The notes under the pieces: model-generated
Seen by the model: only the letters and a program-made list of their open reading frames with translations
Database searches by the model: none
Told to the model about the DNA's origin: nothing
Made by a program: the position numbers and the translations under genes
Source of the DNA: an uncultured Acidovorax sp.
GTDB lineage: Bacteria; Pseudomonadota; Gammaproteobacteria; Burkholderiales; Burkholderiaceae_C
Length of the DNA stretch: 64,000 nucleotides
Direction of reading: 5' to 3'
Assembly (NCBI GenBank): GCA_913774955.1
Contig: CAJYKV010000023.1
Coordinates: 1 to 64,000 of the forward strand
Part shown: piece by piece, positions 19,017 through 29,010 of the stretch
Numbering within the stretch: position 1 is the stretch's first letter
How the letters are laid out: each line of letters opens with the position of its first letter

Positions 19017-21686
19017 CTACGCAGCGTTCGGCGCGGAGCCTCCTGCCGAAGCCTTGGACTGCGAAGGGGCCACGATGAGCGCCTCCACCGCGTCGCCCGG
19101 CGCGCTGTGGCGCGGCGCCATGGCCGTGGTCATCGTCGTGGGCGGCGAGAGTGCGAGCCCGGCCTGCCGCAGCGTCTCCAGGATGGAGAACAGCAGGTCG
19201 CTCTTCACGCCGCCCGTGTTGCGCGGGTTGACCACGTGGCCGATCGCGAGGAAGGTGAGGGTGCCGTCCACGATGCCTTCGAGCTGCACGACGGGCGCGG
19301 GCGCGTCGAGCACGTCCGGGTGCGCGGTGAAGGCGTCGAGGATCAGTTGCCGCATGCGCTGCGCGTCGGTGTCGAGCGGGGCCGGCAGGCGCAGCAGCAC
19401 GCGGCCCTGGGCGCCGCCCCAGGTCATGTTGCGCACGGTCTTGGTGATGAACTCCGAGTTGGGCACGATCACGGTGGAGTGGTCGCCGAGCTGGATCTCG
19501 GTGGCGCGCACGTTGATGCGGCGGATGTCGCCCTCGGTGTCGCCGAGCTTGACCCAGTCGCCCACCTTCACCGGGCGTTCGGCCAGCAGGATCAGTCCGG
19601 AGATGAAGTTCTGCACGATGGCCTGCAGCCCGAAACCGATGCCCACCGAGAGCGCGCTCGCCACCCAGGCGATGCGCTCCACGCTGATGCCCAGCGCCGC
19701 GAGCGCGGCCGCGATCACCATCACGCCGCCGAAGTAGCCGAGCAGGGTGGTGATGGAGCTGCGCATGCCCGGCTCCAGCGTGGTGCTGGGGAAGTACCGG
19801 TCGCTCAGCCAGCGCTTGATCATGCGGATGCCGAAGAAGCCCGCGGCGATCACGCCCAGCGCCGTCAGCAGCGCCTGCGGCGCCAGCGAGAAGTTGCCCA
19901 GGTTCAGGCCCTGGTCGAGCGCGCTGCCGCGGCGGAACAGTTCGTCCGGCCCGGTGCCGAACGGCGCCAGCAGCGCGATGACCAGGTAGAAGAACAGCAC
20001 GACGCGCAGCGCGCCGGAGACGATCACCGCGGCCTGGTCGAGCAGGCGCGGGTCGATGCCCATGCCGGTGTGCAGGCGCTGCCCGAAGCCGCTGCGCGAC
20101 GACAGCACGGCGTCGCTGACGTCGTCCACGAGCTGGTAGAGCAGGTAGGCGGTGGCGAAGACGACGCCGCTCCAGACCATCTGGCGGGCGAGGGCCCCGG
20201 CCAGGGCGATGTAGCCGAACGCCACCAGCAGCACCACGGCGAGCGAGGCGATGCCCGCCAGCGCGACCAGCAGGCCGACCCAGAGCGGTCGGGCCGGCGG
20301 CGGTGCGGACGCCGCGGGGGCGTCGCCCTGGCCTTCCGCTGCGTCCGTGGCCGGGGCGGCGGGGGCGGCGGCCGGGGCGTTGAGCTGGCGCACGGCCGCG
20401 GCGACGATGGCCGCCACGAGCAGGGCGAAGCAGGCCTGGGCGGTCACGTCCGCTGCCAGGCTGGCGCTGACGGCGGCGTTGATCTCGGTCACGATGCCGC
20501 CCAGGGCCGCGATGATCGCGATGCACCACGGATAGGGACTCAGCCTGCGCGCGAGGTCGTCGGGCAGCGAGGGCAGGCGCCAGGAGCTGCGCTTGCGCGA
20601 CAGCAGCGCATGTCCCAGGCCAATGGTGAAGGCCGCGAACACCGCGAGGCCCACGGCGGTATGGCCCAGGTCCTGCAGCCGCTCGCCGAGGTTGTCGCCG
20701 GTATCGAGGCCGCTCAGCAGCCACTGCGCCGCCAGGCCGGTGAAGGCCACGTTCGCCAGCACCGACGCGGTGGCGAGCAGGGAACGCCGCAGGCGGCCGG
20801 CGGGCAGCTTGGCGGGCGCGATGCGCACCAGCAGGCGCTCGCCGGCCCAGTTGCCGATCACCAGCAGCACCAGCGCTCCGAGCAGGCTGATGAGGAAGGC
20901 GCGGCGCCGTTCGGGCTCCAGCGCGCGCCGCACGGCCTGGCGGGCCTCGATGGCGAGCACGGAAAGGCGCTGGGTGTCGGTGGTCCAGGCGGCCCGCACG
21001 TTGCGCCAGAAGGCGGCGCCCAGGGGCGAATCGGCGCGCGCGGTGAGTTCGGCCTGGAACTGCTGGCGGCGCTGGCGCAGCAGGTCGGCGCCGAGCTGTT
21101 CGGCATCGACGGCGATCAGCCGGGCGAGCTTGAGGTCGGCATCCACCGTGCCCCGCTGCTTGGCCAGTGCGCTGCGCTGCTGGGCGACGTCCGGGGCATC
21201 GGCGGGCGCGCCTTTCTCGGGCGCGGGGCCGAGGCCCGCGAGCCGGCTGTCGAGGTCGGCCAGTTCGTTCGTGCGGCGGGCGACCACCTGTTCGGCCGTG
21301 GTGCCGACGGCATAGGCCTCGTTGACGAGCCGGCGGCCGTCGTCGTCTTCGCCGAGCTTGCGCGGGATCGCTTCCAGGCGCTTGCGCAGATCGTCCACGG
21401 AGGGCAGCGGCACGTCGGGATCGTCCGCGGCGGCTGCAGCCGCTGCGGCGGCCGACGCCGCGGCGGCGCGCGATGCGGCGGCGCTGGCAGCGGCGGCCGG
21501 TGCCGAGGCGCTGCCCTGCGGCGGCGCGGCCCATGCCGGTGGGGCGGCGAGCGGCCCGGTCAGCAGCAGCCACAGCGTGGCCAGCAGGACCGCAGGGCCG
21601 GCGCCGCGCGGAAGGGAGCGCCGGAGGCCCTGGAAGGCACGCCGCAGAAGGCGCGCAAGGTGATGAAGAGGAATGGTCGGGTCCAT
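19017..21686 (-). CDS. DUF3772-type mechanosensitive ion channel (MscS family)
   Basis: This is an 889-residue inner-membrane protein. A signal-like segment at about 25-50 is followed by a low-complexity Ala/Ser/Pro stretch (about 50-85). Next come a periplasmic helical domain of DUF3772 type, about ten further membrane spans, and the MscS core near the C-terminus with ALSVGIGFGLQAIVQNFISG and the beta-domain signature RPVKVGDWVKLG. Such channels release solutes on hypo-osmotic shock. The start MDPTIPLHH at 21686 lies 20 bp past the chemoreceptor stop. The low-complexity stretch is a likely source of length variation between strains. Confidence 0.87.
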   Translation of the reverse strand: MDPTIPLHHLARLLRRAFQGLRRSLPRGAGPAVLLATLWLLLTGPLAAPPAWAAPPQGSASAPAAAASAAASRAAAASAAAAAAAAADDPDVPLPSVDDLRKRLEAIPRKLGEDDDGRRLVNEAYAVGTTAEQVVARRTNELADLDSRLAGLGPAPEKGAPADAPDVAQQRSALAKQRGTVDADLKLARLIAVDAEQLGADLLRQRRQQFQAELTARADSPLGAAFWRNVRAAWTTDTQRLSVLAIEARQAVRRALEPERRRAFLISLLGALVLLVIGNWAGERLLVRIAPAKLPAGRLRRSLLATASVLANVAFTGLAAQWLLSGLDTGDNLGERLQDLGHTAVGLAVFAAFTIGLGHALLSRKRSSWRLPSLPDDLARRLSPYPWCIAIIAALGGIVTEINAAVSASLAADVTAQACFALLVAAIVAAAVRQLNAPAAAPAAPATDAAEGQGDAPAASAPPPARPLWVGLLVALAGIASLAVVLLVAFGYIALAGALARQMVWSGVVFATAYLLYQLVDDVSDAVLSSRSGFGQRLHTGMGIDPRLLDQAAVIVSGALRVVLFFYLVIALLAPFGTGPDELFRRGSALDQGLNLGNFSLAPQALLTALGVIAAGFFGIRMIKRWLSDRYFPSTTLEPGMRSSITTLLGYFGGVMVIAAALAALGISVERIAWVASALSVGIGFGLQAIVQNFISGLILLAERPVKVGDWVKLGDTEGDIRRINVRATEIQLGDHSTVIVPNSEFITKTVRNMTWGGAQGRVLLRLPAPLDTDAQRMRQLILDAFTAHPDVLDAPAPVVQLEGIVDGTLTFLAIGHVVNPRNTGGVKSDLLFSILETLRQAGLALSPPTTMTTAMAPRHSAPGDAVEALIVAPSQSKASAGGSAPNAA

Positions 21687-21705
21687 GGCAGGACCCGGAA
21701 GGGTA

Positions 21706-23310
21706 TCACCGCGCGGGCAGCGCCCGCATCGGCGGGGCGGCGGGCGGGTGGTCCGCCGGCGAGGGGGCGTGCGGCAGGCGGAAGATGGCCACCGCATCCA
21801 CCAGGCTCTGCGCCTGGCGGCGCATGTGGCTTGCGGCGGCGGCCATTTCTTCCACCAGCGCAGCGTTCTGCTGGGTGGTCTGGTCGATGCTGCCGACGGC
21901 GGTGCTGATCTGCGCCACGCCAGTGCTCTGCTCGCTGCTGGCGGTGGTGATGTCGCTGACGATGCCGGTGACGCTGCGGATGGCGCCGACGATCTCGCCC
22001 ATCGTGCTGCCGGCGGCATCCACCAGCGCGGTGCCGCTCTGCACGCGGCCCACGCTGTCGCCGATCAGCGCCTTGATCTCGCGGGCCGCCTCGGCACTGC
22101 GGCCGGCCAGGCTGCGCACCTCGCTGGCCACCACCGCGAAGCCGCGGCCCTGGTCGCCCGCGCGGGCGGCCTCGACGGCGGCGTTCAGCGCCAGGATGTT
22201 GGTCTGGAAGGCGATGGAATCGATCACGCCGATGATGTCGGCGATCTTCTGCGAACTGTGCTGTATGCCCTGCATGGTATGGACCACGTCGGCCACCACG
22301 GCACCGCCGCGCACCGCCACGTCGCTCGCGGCCTGCGCCAGCCGGTGGGCCTGCACGGCATGCTCGGCGTTCTGGCTGACCGTGCCGCTCAGCTGGCCGG
22401 TGGCCGCCGCCGTCTGCTGCAGCGCGGCGGCCTGCTGCTCCGTGCGGTCGCTCAGGTCCTGGTTGCCCTGCGCGATCTCGGCACTGGCCGTGAGCACGCG
22501 TTCCGAGGTCTGCCGCACGCTGTCCACCACGGCGCACAGGCTCGCCTGCATGCTGGCCAGCGACTGCATGACGATGGCCACTTCGTCCAGTCCGCGCACG
22601 TCGATGGGCTGCGTGAGGTCACCCCGCGCCACGGCATCGGCGACCAGGGCCGCGCGCCGCAGCGAGCGGGCGATGCCGCGGACCAGCGCCAGGCCGAAGA
22701 CCGCCGCCAGCAGCACGCCGGCCGCGATCGCTCCGCCGAGCACGGCGCGCAGGGTGCCGAAGCGGGCCAGCGCCTCCGCATAGTCCTGTTCCGCGAGCCG
22801 GCGGCTCAGGTCCACGGCAGAGGCGATGTTCTTGTCCAGCGGTTCGTAGAGCGCATCGAACTTGCGCACCGCCAGCACGCGGACGGCGGCGATGTCGGCG
22901 TCCTTCAGGGCGGAGAGGGCGGGGCCCAGGCCTTCCTGCATGATCTTCTGGCGCTGCTCGCCCAGCCGCTGCACCGGCTCGCGCAGTTCCGGCTCCAGCG
23001 GCAGTGCCTGGATCAGGGACCAGAGCCCGTCCGACCGGACCACGTTCTCCTGCGCCTCCCTGAGCGCCTGCTCGACTTTTTCGGGGGAGGGAGAGAGCAG
23101 GGCGCCCGATACGAGTTGCCGGTTGCGCGCCGTCAGGTAGCGCAGGTCGTTGATCGCGATCTGCGCCGTCAGCCGCTCCCGGTACATCGACTCGAGCGCG
23201 TGATTGGTCCTGGCGATGCCCAGCAGGCCGACCGCCCCCACCGCCACCAGCAGCGCCGACAACCCGCCCAGCAGCCACAGCAGCCGCGTTGAAATCTTGA
23301 AGTTCCGCAT
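21706..23310 (-). CDS. Methyl-accepting chemotaxis protein
   Basis: This receptor has about 534 residues: a first membrane span near the N-terminus, a periplasmic four-helix-bundle sensor of about 150 residues, a second span ([20 protein letters not shown]), a HAMP segment and a long coiled-coil signalling domain. The hairpin tip contains the invariant [19 protein letters not shown]. No C-terminal methylation-enzyme tether pentapeptide is present. The ATG at 23310 was chosen over one at 23331, since the extra seven residues are unlike a receptor N-terminus, but this is uncertain. The ligand is unknown. Confidence 0.92.
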   Translation of the reverse strand: MRNFKISTRLLWLLGGLSALLVAVGAVGLLGIARTNHALESMYRERLTAQIAINDLRYLTARNRQLVSGALLSPSPEKVEQALREAQENVVRSDGLWSLIQALPLEPELREPVQRLGEQRQKIMQEGLGPALSALKDADIAAVRVLAVRKFDALYEPLDKNIASAVDLSRRLAEQDYAEALARFGTLRAVLGGAIAAGVLLAAVFGLALVRGIARSLRRAALVADAVARGDLTQPIDVRGLDEVAIVMQSLASMQASLCAVVDSVRQTSERVLTASAEIAQGNQDLSDRTEQQAAALQQTAAATGQLSGTVSQNAEHAVQAHRLAQAASDVAVRGGAVVADVVHTMQGIQHSSQKIADIIGVIDSIAFQTNILALNAAVEAARAGDQGRGFAVVASEVRSLAGRSAEAAREIKALIGDSVGRVQSGTALVDAAGSTMGEIVGAIRSVTGIVSDITTASSEQSTGVAQISTAVGSIDQTTQQNAALVEEMAAAASHMRRQAQSLVDAVAIFRLPHAPSPADHPPAAPPMRALPAR

Positions 23311-23490
23311 CACCTCGCCCCCCTGGTCCATTTTGTAAGTGGATGTGACATCCCGCCCCGCGGTGGCGATTGTGTCTTTGGGAGCGGCCGGGAAGGGCCT
23401 GGAGGGGTGCCCTGTTCGGGTAAACGGGGGTGCGTTTTTCGGCGCGGTGCGATCGCGATTTCGATATGCCTGCGCGCAGCGCAGGCGGCC

Positions 23491-24282
23491 TTAATCCATC
23501 GCCGGGCTGAACATGTCCACGCGGTCGGTGATGATGCCGTCGGTGCCGAGGTCGATCAGGCGCTGCGCGGCCCATTCGTCGTTCACCGTGTAGCTGAGCG
23601 CCCGCAGGCCGGCGCCCTGCACCGCGGCGACGTGTTCGGCCGTCCAGAGCGCATGGTTGCAGACCACGGCCGCGCAGCCCAGCTGGCGGGCGGTGTCGAG
23701 CCAGCCGTCCGGCAGGCCGTCGAGCAGCAGGCCGCGCGGCAGCAGCGGCGCCGCGTCGCGCGCACCGGTGAGGGCCGCCACCTTGAACGAGGTGAGCAGC
23801 GGCGGCACCGCGGCCTGGTGCCACAGGCGCGCGGCGAGCGACGCCACGGCGCGGCCGGTTTCCTCTTCGGTGCCCGGGGTGGGCTTGATCTCGATGTTCA
23901 GCAGGTAGCCGTTGGCGAGGCAGAAGCGGGCGACGTTCTCCAGCGTGGGCAGCGGCTCGCCGGCCCATTCGCGGGAGTGCCAGCCGCCCGCATCGAGCTG
24001 CGACAGCTCGCTCCACGGGCGCTCGCCGGCCGTGCCGCGGCCGGAGGTGGTGCGGTCGAGCGTGCTGTCGTGCAGGAGGAAGGGAACGCCGTCGCTGCTC
24101 AGCTTGGCGTCGCATTCGAACATGCGGTAGCCGTGGCGCGCGCCCAGGCGGAAGGCCGCGAGGGTGTTCTCGGGCGCGAGCTTGCCGGCGCCGCGGTGCG
24201 CGATCCAGCGCGGATAGGGCCAGGCGCTGGCGGAGGTGGATGCGGACGCAGGCGCGGACGTGTCAGGGGAGGGGGCTGTCAT
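23491..24282 (-). CDS. ugpQ: Glycerophosphodiester phosphodiesterase (UgpQ-like)
   Basis: This 263-residue protein hydrolyses glycerophosphodiesters to glycerol-3-phosphate and an alcohol. Motifs are IAHRGAGKLAPENT (H29, R30, E38), FECDAKLSSDGVPFLLHD (E56, D58, H71, D72) and IEIKPTPGTE. No signal peptide is seen, so it acts in the cytoplasm, as expected for UgpQ. It is last in the ugp operon and overlaps the VOC gene by 20 bp. An imperfect GC hairpin at 23468-23486 lies downstream but has no T run. Confidence 0.9.
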   Translation of the reverse strand: MTAPSPDTSAPASASTSASAWPYPRWIAHRGAGKLAPENTLAAFRLGARHGYRMFECDAKLSSDGVPFLLHDSTLDRTTSGRGTAGERPWSELSQLDAGGWHSREWAGEPLPTLENVARFCLANGYLLNIEIKPTPGTEEETGRAVASLAARLWHQAAVPPLLTSFKVAALTGARDAAPLLPRGLLLDGLPDGWLDTARQLGCAAVVCNHALWTAEHVAAVQGAGLRALSYTVNDEWAAQRLIDLGTDGIITDRVDMFSPAMD

Positions 24283-24682
24283 GGCGGTGGTCGGGGGAGG
24301 GTTCACAGGGCTCCCCGAATTTGAGCAGGTTGCCGTGCGGATCGATGACGTACAGCTCGCGCATGCCCCAGGCGCGCTCCACCGGCCGCTCGGACGCCAG
24401 TCCGCGGCGCGTGAATTCGGCATGCAGCGCGCGCACGTCGCCGCGCAGGTAGCAGGAGGTGTTCTCGGCGATGTGGCGCTCGCCGCAGAGCCAGAAGTGC
24501 AGCTCGCACCCGTCGCGCACGGCGATCAGGTAGTCGGCCGTGCGCAGGGCGATGGCGAAGCCCAGGCGGTCCGCGTAGAACGCGGCGCTCTCGCCCAGGT
24601 CGAGGGACGCGAGCACCGGCACGGTGGCGTGCAGCAGCGCGGCGGCTGCCGGCGGTGCGGACGCGGACGCTGGCGCCGGCAT
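24263..24682 (-). CDS. VOC-superfamily protein (glyoxalase/bleomycin-resistance fold)
   Basis: This 139-residue protein has the vicinal-oxygen-chelate fold. ATVPVLASLDLGESAAFYADRLGF is split by the usual beta-alpha start, and the end MRELYVIDPHGNLLKFGEP is typical, with metal-ligand-like H and E positions. Relatives include glyoxalases and antibiotic-binding proteins, so no reaction can be assigned. It sits between ugpC (11 bp after its stop) and the GDPD (20-bp overlap). That placement suggests a role linked to glycerophosphodiester use or a passenger in the operon. Confidence 0.82.
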   Translation of the reverse strand: MPAPASASAPPAAAALLHATVPVLASLDLGESAAFYADRLGFAIALRTADYLIAVRDGCELHFWLCGERHIAENTSCYLRGDVRALHAEFTRRGLASERPVERAWGMRELYVIDPHGNLLKFGEPCEPSPDHRHDSPLP

Positions 24683-24693
24683 GCGCGCGCGGA

Positions 24694-25710
24694 TCAGAGG
24701 CGCTTGCCGCTGGCCGCGTCGAACCAGTGCAGGCGCGCTTCGCGCGGGGCGACGCGCAGGATCTGGTCGGGCTGCGGATGGTGCGCGCCTTCCTCGATGC
24801 GCACGATGACCCCTTCGTCGCCGTTGCCGGACTGCAGGCGGCCGTAGACCAGGCGCTCGGCGCCGAGCAGTTCCACGGTTTCCACGCGCAGCTCCCAGCC
24901 GGTGTCGGCGATGTCGAGGTGCTCCGGCCGGATGCCGAGCACGGTGCCCGGGCGGCCGCCCGGCGCGTTCTTCAGCAGGTTCATGGGCGGCGAGCCGATG
25001 AAGCTGGCGACGAAGGTGGACGCGGGCGTGTGGTAGACCTCTTCGGGCGTGCCGAACTGCTCCATCACACCGCCGTTCATCACGATCATGCGCTGGGCGA
25101 GCGTCATGGCCTCGACCTGGTCGTGGGTCACGAACAGGCTGGTGATGCCGAGTTCGCGGTGCAGCTTCTGGATCTCCAGTCGGGTCTGCGCGCGCAGCTT
25201 GGCGTCGAGGTTGGAGAGCGGCTCGTCGAACAGGAACACCTGGGGCTGGCGCACGATCGCGCGGCCCATGGCGACGCGCTGGCGCTGGCCGCCGGAGAGC
25301 TCGCGCGGCTTGCGTTCGAGCAGGTGGCCGAGCTCGAGGATCTTCGCGGCCTTGTCCACGCGGGCGCGGATCTCGTCCTTCGGCACCTTGGCGATCTTCA
25401 GGCCATAGGCCATGTTCTCGAAGTTCGTCATGTGGGGATAGAGCGCGTAGTTCTGGAACACCATCGCGATGTCGCGCTGGGCCGGCTCCAGGTCGTTGAC
25501 CACGCGGCCGCCGATGGCGATCTCGCCGCCGGAAATTTCTTCCAGGCCGGCGACCATGCGCAGCAGGGTCGATTTGCCGCAGCCCGAGGGGCCGACGATG
25601 ACGATGAACTCGCCGTCCTGGATTTCGGCGTTCACGCCGTGGATGACCTGGTTGGCCTTGGGGCCGTGGCCGTAGCGCTTGATGACGTTGCGCAGGGAAA
25701 GGGATGCCAT
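24694..25710 (-). CDS. ugpC: Glycerol-3-phosphate ABC transporter, ATP-binding protein
   Basis: This 338-residue ATPase has Walker [10 protein letters not shown] (40-48), Q-loop near NYALYPHM, signature LSGGQ (138-142), Walker B VFLFDEP (158-164) and the H-loop FVTHDQ. A C-terminal TOBE/MalK-like domain (about 240-338) includes GIRPEHL. It energises the UgpA-UgpE permease. Similar MalK-type ATPases serve sugar porters, but the UgpB, UgpA, UgpE and GDPD neighbours support the assignment. An 87-bp gap separates it from ugpE. Confidence 0.93.
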   Translation of the reverse strand: MASLSLRNVIKRYGHGPKANQVIHGVNAEIQDGEFIVIVGPSGCGKSTLLRMVAGLEEISGGEIAIGGRVVNDLEPAQRDIAMVFQNYALYPHMTNFENMAYGLKIAKVPKDEIRARVDKAAKILELGHLLERKPRELSGGQRQRVAMGRAIVRQPQVFLFDEPLSNLDAKLRAQTRLEIQKLHRELGITSLFVTHDQVEAMTLAQRMIVMNGGVMEQFGTPEEVYHTPASTFVASFIGSPPMNLLKNAPGGRPGTVLGIRPEHLDIADTGWELRVETVELLGAERLVYGRLQSGNGDEGVIVRIEEGAHHPQPDQILRVAPREARLHWFDAASGKRL

Positions 25711-25797
25711 AGTGCGGAGGAATCGGTTAGCGGGTGGCGAAATGGGCGCGGAGCGGGCGGGTGTGGGTGAGCGAGCGGAGGCAGGCGGTGCGCCCGC

Positions 25798-26649
25798 TTA
25801 CTTCTCGGTGTCCACCAGGCCCTTCACGAACCACTTCTGCATCAGGATCACCACGAAGGCGGGCGGCAGCATCGCGAGGATGGCGGTGGCCATGACGATG
25901 TTCCATTCGTTCTGGCCGTCGCCGCCGGCGATCATGCGCTTGATGCCGATCACCACGGGGTACATGTCTTCGCTGGTGGTCGCCAGCAGCGGCCACAGGT
26001 ACTGGTTCCAGCCGTAGATGAACTGGATCACGAACAGCGCGGCGATGGAGGTGCGCGACAGCGGCACCAGCACGTCCTTGAAGAAGCGCATCGGGCCGGC
26101 GCCGTCGATGCGCGCGGCCTCCACCAGTTCGTCGGGCACCGTCAGGAAGAACTGCCGGAACAGGAACGTGGCGGTGGCCGAGGCGATCAGCGGCACCGTC
26201 AGGCCCGCGTAGCTGTTGAGCATGCCCAGATCGGACACCACCTGGTACGTCGGCCCGATGCGCACTTCCACCGGCAGCATCAGCGTGACGAAGATCAGCC
26301 AGAAGCACAGGCCCTTGAACGGGAAGCGAAAGTACACGATGGCGAAGGCCGACATCAGCGAGATGGCGATCTTGCCGAAGGTGATGACCATGGCCGAGAC
26401 GAAGCTCACCCACATCATGCGCGCCACGGGGGCGGTGGAGCCCGCGCCCTGGTCGCGGCCGAAGAGGGCGGCGGAGTAGGTTTCCCAGAAGTGCCCGCCC
26501 GGCAGCAGCGGCATGGGCGCCTGCACGATCTCCTGGGCGGTGTGGGTGGATGCCACGAAGGCGAGGTAGAGCGGGAACGCCACGATGGCGACCCCCAGGA
26601 CCATGATGAAGTGCGCGAGCATGCCGCGCGTGAGGCTGCGTTCTACCAT
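25798..26649 (-). CDS. ugpE: Glycerol-3-phosphate ABC transporter permease UgpE
   Basis: This 283-residue inner-membrane protein has six predicted spans and the permease EAA loop EAARIDGAGPMRFFKDVLVPLS, through which it contacts UgpC. The segment FPFKGLCFWLIFVTLMLPVEV and the end FVKGLVDTEK are typical of UgpE. Its ATG lies one base past the ugpA stop, so the two permeases are translationally coupled. Confidence 0.94.
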   Translation of the reverse strand: MVERSLTRGMLAHFIMVLGVAIVAFPLYLAFVASTHTAQEIVQAPMPLLPGGHFWETYSAALFGRDQGAGSTAPVARMMWVSFVSAMVITFGKIAISLMSAFAIVYFRFPFKGLCFWLIFVTLMLPVEVRIGPTYQVVSDLGMLNSYAGLTVPLIASATATFLFRQFFLTVPDELVEAARIDGAGPMRFFKDVLVPLSRTSIAALFVIQFIYGWNQYLWPLLATTSEDMYPVVIGIKRMIAGGDGQNEWNIVMATAILAMLPPAFVVILMQKWFVKGLVDTEK

Positions 26650-26650
26650 C

Positions 26651-27532
26651 TCAGTATTGAACCTTTTTCTCGACGTAGCGGAACTGCACGACGGTGAGCG
26701 CCACCACGATGAGCATCAGCACCACCGACTGCGCGGCCGAGCCGCCCAGGTCCATGGCCTTGAAGCCGTCGTAGTAGACCTTGTAGACCAGGATGGCCGT
26801 GTCCTTGCCGGGGCCGCCCTGGGTGGCGGCGTCCACGATGGCGAAGGTGTCGAAGAACGCGTAGACCACGTTGATCACCAGCAGGAAGAACGTGGTGGGC
26901 GAGAGCAGCGGGAACTGCACGCTCCAGAACCGGCGCCAGGGCCCGGCGCCGTCGATGGCCGCGGCCTCGATCAGCGATTTCGGGATGGACTGCAGGCCGG
27001 CCAGGAAGAACAGGAAGTTGTAGGAGATCTGCTTCCACACCGAGGCCATCACGATCAGCGCCATGGCCTGGCCCGAGTTGAGCAGATGGTTCCAGTCGAT
27101 GCCGAACGTGCCGAGCGCGTACGACACCACCCCGAGCGACGGCGAGAACATGAAGACCCACAGCACGGCCGCCACGGCGGGCGCCACGGCGTAGGGCAGG
27201 ATCAGCATGGTCTTGTAGAACATCGCGCCCTTGGCGATGCGGTCGGCGAACACCGCCAGCAGCAGCGACAGCACGATGCCCGAACCGGCCACGAGCACCG
27301 AGAACATCGCCGTCGTCTTGAACGACTCGATGTAGCCCGGATCGTCGAACAGGCGTTTGAAGTTCTCCAGCCCCACCCATTCCGTGGAGGTGCCGAAGGC
27401 GTCCTGCATCTGCATCGACTGCACGAGCGCCTGGCTGGCCGGCCAGAAGAAGAAGACCAGGATGATCGCCATCTGCGGGGCGATGAGCAGCCAGGGCAGC
27501 CAGGTGGATTGGAATCGGACGCGTTTTTCCAT
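26651..27532 (-). CDS. ugpA: Glycerol-3-phosphate ABC transporter permease UgpA
   Basis: This 293-residue permease has six spans and the EAA loop with [38 protein letters not shown] is a known signature of sugar and glycerol-phosphate permeases. It starts downstream of a terminator-like hairpin that follows ugpB, so it may be made at a lower level than the binding protein. Confidence 0.94.
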   Translation of the reverse strand: MEKRVRFQSTWLPWLLIAPQMAIILVFFFWPASQALVQSMQMQDAFGTSTEWVGLENFKRLFDDPGYIESFKTTAMFSVLVAGSGIVLSLLLAVFADRIAKGAMFYKTMLILPYAVAPAVAAVLWVFMFSPSLGVVSYALGTFGIDWNHLLNSGQAMALIVMASVWKQISYNFLFFLAGLQSIPKSLIEAAAIDGAGPWRRFWSVQFPLLSPTTFFLLVINVVYAFFDTFAIVDAATQGGPGKDTAILVYKVYYDGFKAMDLGGSAAQSVVLMLIVVALTVVQFRYVEKKVQY

Positions 27533-27594
27533 GGGGATGCGCGGGTTCCCGGGCGTGCGCCGTGGGGTGCGCGCCGCAGGGGGTGGAAAGGACG

Positions 27595-27623
27595 AAAAAA
27601 CCCTCCCCGCTCAGCGGGGAGGG
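27595..27623 (-). terminator. Intra-operon terminator/attenuator between ugpB and ugpA
   Basis: CCCTCCCCGC and GCGGGGAGGG form a perfect 10-bp stem with a 3-nt loop. Read leftward it is followed by six T, which makes it a textbook intrinsic terminator. It lies 42 bp past the ugpB stop and before ugpA. Partial termination here would give excess binding protein over permease. Confidence 0.85.
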
Positions 27624-27665
27624 CCGGGTGACAGGGGTGGGAGCCGGCCGGGCCGGCCCGCGCGA

Positions 27666-28976
27666 TCAGCCCTTGTTGGCCTTCTGGAAGCGCTCCAGCT
27701 GTTCGTTGCCGCGCTTCACGATGGCTTCGAGCGCCTCCTTGGCGGTCTTCTTGCCGGACCAGACCTGTTCGAGTTCCTCGTCCTCGATGGCGCGGATCTG
27801 CACGTAGTTGCCCAGGCGGATGCCGCGGCTCTTGTCGGTCACCTTGCGGATCATCTGCGTCACGGCGACGTCGGTGCCGGGATGCTCCTTGTAGAAGCCC
27901 GACTTCTCGGTCAGCTCGTAGGCGGCCGTCGTCACGGGCAGGTAGCCCGTGCGCTTGTGGCTGGCCGACTGCACTTCGGGCGTCGAGATGAACTTGAAGA
28001 ACTCGGCCACGCCCTTGTACTCGGCGGGCTTCTTGCCGGCCATCACCCAGAGGCTAGCGCCGCCGATGACGGTGTTCTGCGGCGCACCCTGCACGTCAGG
28101 GTAGTAGGGCAGGGGGGCGAGGCCGTAGGCGAACTTGGCGTTCTTGGCCACGTTGCCGTAGAAGCCCGAGGACGTGTTGATCATCGCGCACTCGCCGGAG
28201 ACGAAGCTCGCCTCGGGCACGTTGCCGCGGCCCTTGTAGACGAACAGGCCCTGCTTGGCCATGTTGGCCAGGTTCTCGATGTGGCGCACGTGCAGCGGCG
28301 AATCGACCTTCAGGCGTGCGTCGAGGCCCTGCAGGCCGTTGGCCTTGCTCGCGAACTCCACGTTGTGCCAGGCCGAGAAGCTCTCCACCTGCGTCCAGTT
28401 CTGCCAGGCCGTGGTGAACGGGCACTTGTGGCCGGAGGCCTTCAGCTTGGCGGCCGCGTTGACCACTTCGGGCCAGGTGGCGGGCGCCTTGTCGGTGGGC
28501 AGGCCGGCCGCCTTGAAGGCGTCCTTGTTGAAGTAGAAGATGGTGGTGGAGCTGTTGAACGGGAAGCTCAGCATCTGGCCGTTGGGGGCCGTGTAGTAGC
28601 CGGCCACGGCGGGGATGTAGGCCTTGGGGTCGAACGGCGCGCCGGCGTCCTGCATTACCTTGCCCACGGGCACGATCGCGCCCTTGCTGGCCATCATCGT
28701 GGCGGTGCCCACTTCGAACACCTGCAGGATGTGCGGAGCGTTGCCGGCGCGGAAGGCGGCGATGGAGGCCGTCATGGACTCGTCGTAGGTGCCCTTGTAG
28801 GTGGGCACGATCTTGTAGTCCTTCTGGCTCTCGTTGAACTGCTTGGCCAGGTCGTTGACCCATTCGCCGTTCACGGCCGTCATGGAATGCCACCACTGGA
28901 TCTCGGTCTGGGCCTGGGCGGAAGCGCAGGCGGAAGCGGCGATGGCGGCGGCCAGCGCCAGATGCTTGAATCGCAT
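27666..28976 (-). CDS. ugpB: Glycerol-3-phosphate periplasmic binding protein
   Basis: This 436-residue extracytoplasmic solute-binding protein has a signal peptide (about 1-22, ending ASAQA) and begins its mature part with TEIQWWHSMTAVNGEWVNDL, a UgpB signature. VVGGASLWV-like and TGYLPVT segments fit the family. It captures glycerol-3-phosphate or glycerophosphodiesters in the periplasm. The ATG has a GAGGAG ribosome-binding site. It heads the operon, and its upstream gap holds several operator-like repeats. Confidence 0.94.
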   Translation of the reverse strand: MRFKHLALAAAIAASACASAQAQTEIQWWHSMTAVNGEWVNDLAKQFNESQKDYKIVPTYKGTYDESMTASIAAFRAGNAPHILQVFEVGTATMMASKGAIVPVGKVMQDAGAPFDPKAYIPAVAGYYTAPNGQMLSFPFNSSTTIFYFNKDAFKAAGLPTDKAPATWPEVVNAAAKLKASGHKCPFTTAWQNWTQVESFSAWHNVEFASKANGLQGLDARLKVDSPLHVRHIENLANMAKQGLFVYKGRGNVPEASFVSGECAMINTSSGFYGNVAKNAKFAYGLAPLPYYPDVQGAPQNTVIGGASLWVMAGKKPAEYKGVAEFFKFISTPEVQSASHKRTGYLPVTTAAYELTEKSGFYKEHPGTDVAVTQMIRKVTDKSRGIRLGNYVQIRAIEDEELEQVWSGKKTAKEALEAIVKRGNEQLERFQKANKG

Positions 28977-29010
28977 GGGGAAAACTCCTCAAAGAATCGC
29001 GGAATGAAAG

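Noticed and set aside
19107-21908. A 933-codon open frame antisense to the MscS-family channel
   Set aside because: Composition is almost only Gly, Arg, Ala and His, with no start signal; the sense strand has a clear MscS domain.
23468-23486. GC hairpin after the GDPD gene as an intrinsic terminator
   Set aside because: The 8-bp stem is good but no T run follows in the leftward direction.
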